Part shown: in pieces, positions 60,331 through 64,000 of the stretch
How positions within the stretch are numbered: the first letter of the stretch is position 1
How the letters are laid out: every line of letters begins with the position of its first letter
DNA from: Archivesica marissinica
Taxonomy: Eukaryota > Mollusca > Bivalvia > Venerida > Vesicomyidae
NCBI GenBank assembly: GCA_014843695.1
Contig: CM026387.1
Span: 82,889,592-82,953,591 of the forward strand
Length of the DNA: 64,000 bases
Direction of reading: 5' to 3'
Notes under the pieces: generated by a model
Told to the model about the DNA's origin: nothing
The model's input: only the letters and a program-made list of their open reading frames with translations
Databases searched by the model: none
Made by a program: the position numbers and the translations under genes

Positions 60331-60535
60331 TGGAATAATATAGTAATGTAAAAGCTGAAAAATAGAGAAACTATATTTAATATGTAATGGAAAATGATGA
60401 TATATGGACTTGGCTAGCAGAGTAGAAAATGGGAATGAGACATTGTAATATATTTCACTGTTGTAATTGTTCTTGTAATATGTGAATTGTATGCTCTTCA
60501 ATACTGGAGGATAAATAAAGAATATATATATATAT

Positions 60536-61370
60536 CGTCGTCTCTTACAACCGAACCCCCTCATTTCGTCGTATCTTACAACAGAACTCCCTCATATCGT
60601 CGTCATCGTCGTCTCTTACAACAGAACCCCCTCATATCGCCGTCTCTTACAACAGAACCCCCTCATATCACTGTCACTTACAACCGAACACCCTCATATC
60701 ATCGTTTCTTACAACCGAACCCCCTCATATAGTCGTCTCTGACAACCGAACCCCCTCATATCGCTGTCTCTTACAACCGAACCACCTCATATCGTCGTCT
60801 CTTACAACTGAACCCCATCATATTGTCATCTCTTACAACAGAACCCCGTCATATCGTTGTCTCTTACAACCGAACACCCTCACATCGTCGTCTCTTACAA
60901 CCGAACCCCCTCAGTTCGTCGTATCTTACAACAGAACCCCCTCATATCGTCGTCATCGTCGTCTCTTACAACAGAACCCCCTCATATCGCCGTCTCTTAC
61001 AACCGAACCCCCTCATATCGCTGTCTCTTACAACCGAACACCCTCATATCATCGTTTCTTCCAACCGAACCCCCTCATATCGCTGTCTCTTACAACCGAA
61101 CACCCTCATATCATCGTTTCTTACAACCGAACCCCCTCATATCGCTGTCTCTTACAACCGAACCCCCTCATATAGTCGTCTCTAACAACCGAACCCCCTA
61201 ATATCGCTGTCTCTTACAACCGAACACCCTCATATAGTCGTCTCTAACAACCAAACCCCCTCATATCGCTGTCTCTTACAACAGAACCCCCTCATATGGC
61301 TGTCTCTTACAACCGAACATCCTCAAATCGCCGTCTATTACAACCGAACCCCCTCATATCGCTGTCTCTA
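60536..61370. repeat. 31-bp array, about 27 units
   Basis: Unit: CGTCGTCTCTTACAACCGAA followed by CCCCCTCATAT, with variants CGCTGTCTC, CATCGTTTC and CAACAGAA. Open frames are by-products. Confidence 0.96.
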
Positions 61371-61479
61371 CTAGTAGCACTGTAAGTTATATAAACGCAT
61401 GGGCCACTATGTGTTGGTATTACTAACTTCATATTGTAAACTGTGAAGCGGGACGGTATTTTATTGGCTAGTGTGGATT

Positions 61480-61713
61480 TTTTATACAAACTTATTTTAG
61501 CTTGATTGCGACACAAGTTTTTCAACTTATATTAATCACTGTCGAGATCTCATTCCTGATGGAATCCATCGCCATGAAAGAGAGATAAGAGTCAATGTGG
61601 AATCTAAAGGCCTTGCCTAAGAGCACAATCGTAACGGCTCCAGCACTGTTCGAACAGCGGACCTTTCACACCTGAAGCGAACGCGCATCCATTGCGCTGT
61701 CACGACTTCCGCT
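61480..61713 (-). mobile_element. SINE family A, full copy
   Basis: Tail, core and - strand head GGAAGTCGTGACAGCGCAAT with TCGAACAGTGCTGG as B box region. Confidence 0.9.
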
Positions 61714-61719
61714 TAGTGC

Positions 61720-62120
61720 GGTTGCGTTATTATATAAAGCAAAGTATGGATGTATTTCACAAAGTCCTGTGAAGCAATAAATGTGGACTGTTTAGTTAAA
61801 ATAAACTTGTATTGGATTATAAAAAGAATGCTTACCAACAGTATTGTTTACAAAATGATGTTATTGGATTGTTAAGATTTTAAAACAGTGTTAGTCATTA
61901 AGGCTAGTGTTTCTTTAACAGTGACTATAAGACATTATTTAATTAAGCCAGATATTAAGAGGATTAACTAACACTAACGGTATCCCCTTGACCATATAAT
62001 TAATGTGTGGAGATTTTAGAGTGAAACAATGCCGATGTGTGGATACGTTCTTTGTTTTATTCTATCAATGCAATTCCGACTTTATGCAGGTAATGGTTCA
62101 TATTATACACAGTTTAAAGT
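61720..62120. other. AT-rich spacer
   Basis: Nothing recognised. Confidence 0.4.
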
Positions 62121-62124
62121 GTAA

Positions 62125-62275
62125 ACTTTATTTATTTTACAAGGATTGCGAAGCAAGTTCTAACAACTTATATGCATCACTCTCGTTGGTGTGGATGAAA
62201 GAGTAAATGTGGTCATTCGTGTGGGAGGAAACCGGAGTACCCGGAGAAACACACTTGTCCGATTTGGCAACCACC
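62125..62275 (-). mobile_element. SINE family B, head lost
   Basis: Keeps the shared tail (TTTACAAGGATTGCGAAGC) and the core GGGAGGAAACCGGAGTACCC. Confidence 0.85.
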
Positions 62276-62279
62276 ATAT

Positions 62280-63255
62280 CTTCTCACAATATACTCGTAT
62301 ATACAAAATAGTACTGTACTATAGAGTACAATTTTGATATATAGTGTAGTAGATAAGGACCACAAAATGATGATTTCGTTCGGAAGGTGTAAAAAGCACC
62401 AAATTCTCACACAAGTAACATGAGGGTGTATACGTTCCATAATGCCCGGACGACAACCACTAGAGGCCCTTTGACTCCATGCTTGGGGCCCCCAAAAGGG
62501 ATCACCGACAGAAATTTTAAAAAACACAACACTTTTTAAAATTCCAATAATTTAATTAATTGTTACTACTTCAATTGTTTTCACATGCTAATTAATAGAG
62601 AAGGCATAGTAGTATCTAATGTGTTACATACAAATAATAATTTTGTACTCGTTTGATGAAAAGGATGCCATTGAAAGGTAATTTTGCCTGTTTTAGAGAA
62701 ATATAAAATACAAAGTGTTTTCTTTTTGTTCCCAGTGAGGGAAAAGTAAATAAACTTTGTTATGTTGGTAGAATAGTATCAGTACTTGAAACCTGTGTGT
62801 GTATACATGTTCTTGTGTGTCATCTGAGGCCCTGTTGACAGCCATTGTACTATTCGGTTAATTTGGCAAATTGCATATTTTCAATAATAACTGTAATTAC
62901 AATTAAACAAAGATAAGTGAATAGGTTGTACACTGTATCTGAATTGTACAACACACTAAAATATTAGTAAAATACTTATCTTAGCACATGTATAATATAA
63001 TGAGGCCCTTCAAACGGGGTAATATTTATAATAGTGAGGCCTTAATGTAATTGCAGAAAGAACATTCGAAAACAATTGTATTTGTCTAAAATATATAAAT
63101 CTTAACATTCGAATGGAATATGTCTGTCTATTTGCATGTTATTGTGTATTGTGCATTTAACACTGCATCAATATACAGAGTGTGCTATATTCAACAAACA
63201 TTTTCTCTTTCACATTGGCCACCACACACAACTGGGACGTAAGATACATTTAATC
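62280..63255. other. AT-rich spacer, nothing recognised
   Basis: No domain, array or tRNA-like head found in about 1 kb. Confidence 0.4.
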
Positions 63256-63263
63256 AATTCTTA

Positions 63264-63990
63264 TCAACTCTTTGAAGCCTCTGGAAGTGTACTCCAGTGT
63301 GGTATCCAATCGTTGTTTTCTCTTGTCGATCCCAACTCTGGAGATGGCAGATAATGGCATATGATGAGCATCTGGTCCCATATGTGGCCACTCATGTAGC
63401 CAGCTCTTAATATAATATTATGTTGGATGAGTGCACTATTTGATGGTGGAACCTTGTCAATAGTCCTATTACAATAACGAAACATATGTTTCATAGCATC
63501 ATTTCCTAGCTCATATGGCATGTTCTGGAGTACATATGAACAGCACATCTCTCGAGCACTGCTGTGTCTTCATCAGGAACGTGATCAGGTACAGAAGATA
63601 ATCTCTTGAAAAATGCATAGATTTCCATATGTTGAATACCGTCCTCACAACAACACGATTTAATGCAGAGACCGTTTCACAGCCGGATATGGAATAGTAG
63701 TAGTCCCCAATAGACATCTTGACCGAGCTTGTCAGCTATGTCAAGGTATGGAGCAGAAATGCTTGGCATGGCATAAGGCAACCCACAGACAGCAAGTAGA
63801 ATCTGTATGTAAATTGAGCACAGCATTTGCTAACATCACAACATTAGTATCAATAGCCTGGATAAGTACTCTCTTGCAACCTGTATTGCAAAAATGCGCT
63901 GCATGGAGAAGTATTCTGTCGTCTGCTTCTTCATGGTTACAGGGTTGAAGGTCAGTCACATTAAATTCAATCTCTGTGTTCGATTTCAAT
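63264..63990 (-). pseudogene. body of a repetitive PIN-like family protein, broken, runs toward the right edge
   Basis: Successive frames on the - strand give PCNHEEADDRILLHAAHF and IQAIDTNVVMLAN, then ISGCETVSALN and NIWKSMHF, then PPSNSALIQH and WSTLPEASKS. The acidic motifs (Glu-Ala-Asp-x-Arg, Asp-Thr-Asn/Asp-Val, Gly-Cys-Glu/Asp) resemble a PIN-like nuclease layout. I infer the fold from motif spacing and recall the family as repetitive in invertebrate genomes. At least two frameshifts (near 63700 and 63550) break it, so this copy is dead. The 5' part lies past the window edge. Confidence 0.6.
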
Positions 63991-64000
63991 ACATTATCTC

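Overview
This is a window of repeat-rich, AT-rich animal nuclear DNA, not bacterial. The evidence is a many-exon gene with GT-AG introns and consistent codon phases, plus several tRNA-headed SINE families, LINEs, an LTR element, a DIRS-type element, a Polinton/Maverick polymerase relic and many minisatellites. The mix of repeats resembles marine invertebrates, and a mollusc or other lophotrochozoan is my best guess. I cannot name the species. A gap of exactly 1000 N (59192-60191) marks a scaffold join.

The main gene is an adhesion G-protein-coupled receptor on the + strand. Thirteen exons can be placed between 15500 and 48855. In order they encode a hormone-receptor (HRM) domain, a GAIN domain, an intact GPS autoproteolysis motif, seven transmembrane helices and a short tail. 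Every neighbouring exon pair is phase-compatible, giving about 690 codons. The signal-peptide exon(s) are not visible. A decayed sushi (CCP) exon lies upstream at about 14190-14302. Two exons of a different, cysteine-rich (VWC-like) secreted protein lie on the - strand inside the last intron (45290-45411 and 46975-47100).

Layout. 1-13230 is one 37-39 bp minisatellite with multi-kilobase higher-order repeats. 13240-15370 holds a SINE relic, the sushi relic and a 15-bp array. 15500-48855 is the receptor gene. Its introns hold a Polinton DNA polymerase B pseudogene (16255-18620), an LTR retrotransposon with gag and protease only (20806-25939), about ten tandem arrays, SINEs and MITEs. 48757-52125 is the last exon and its array, broken by a MITE, a LINE 3' end and a second LINE flanked by 269-bp direct repeats. 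52846-55200 is a decayed DIRS/Ngaro-like element. 55230-61370 is arrays, SINEs, a cysteine-rich gene fragment and the gap. 61480-64000 holds more SINEs and a broken gene of a repetitive PIN-like family.

The most striking pattern is that minisatellites start at the receptor gene's own splice junctions. The exon 3 donor is reiterated every 76 bp, the exon 10 acceptor every 50 bp, and the exon 7 donor about every 61 bp. The exon 6 acceptor lies inside a 46-bp array, and most of the last coding exon is unit one of a 73-79 bp array. Second is the LTR element, whose two outer ends are both U3 ends in inverted orientation, yet flanked by a clean 4-bp target duplication.
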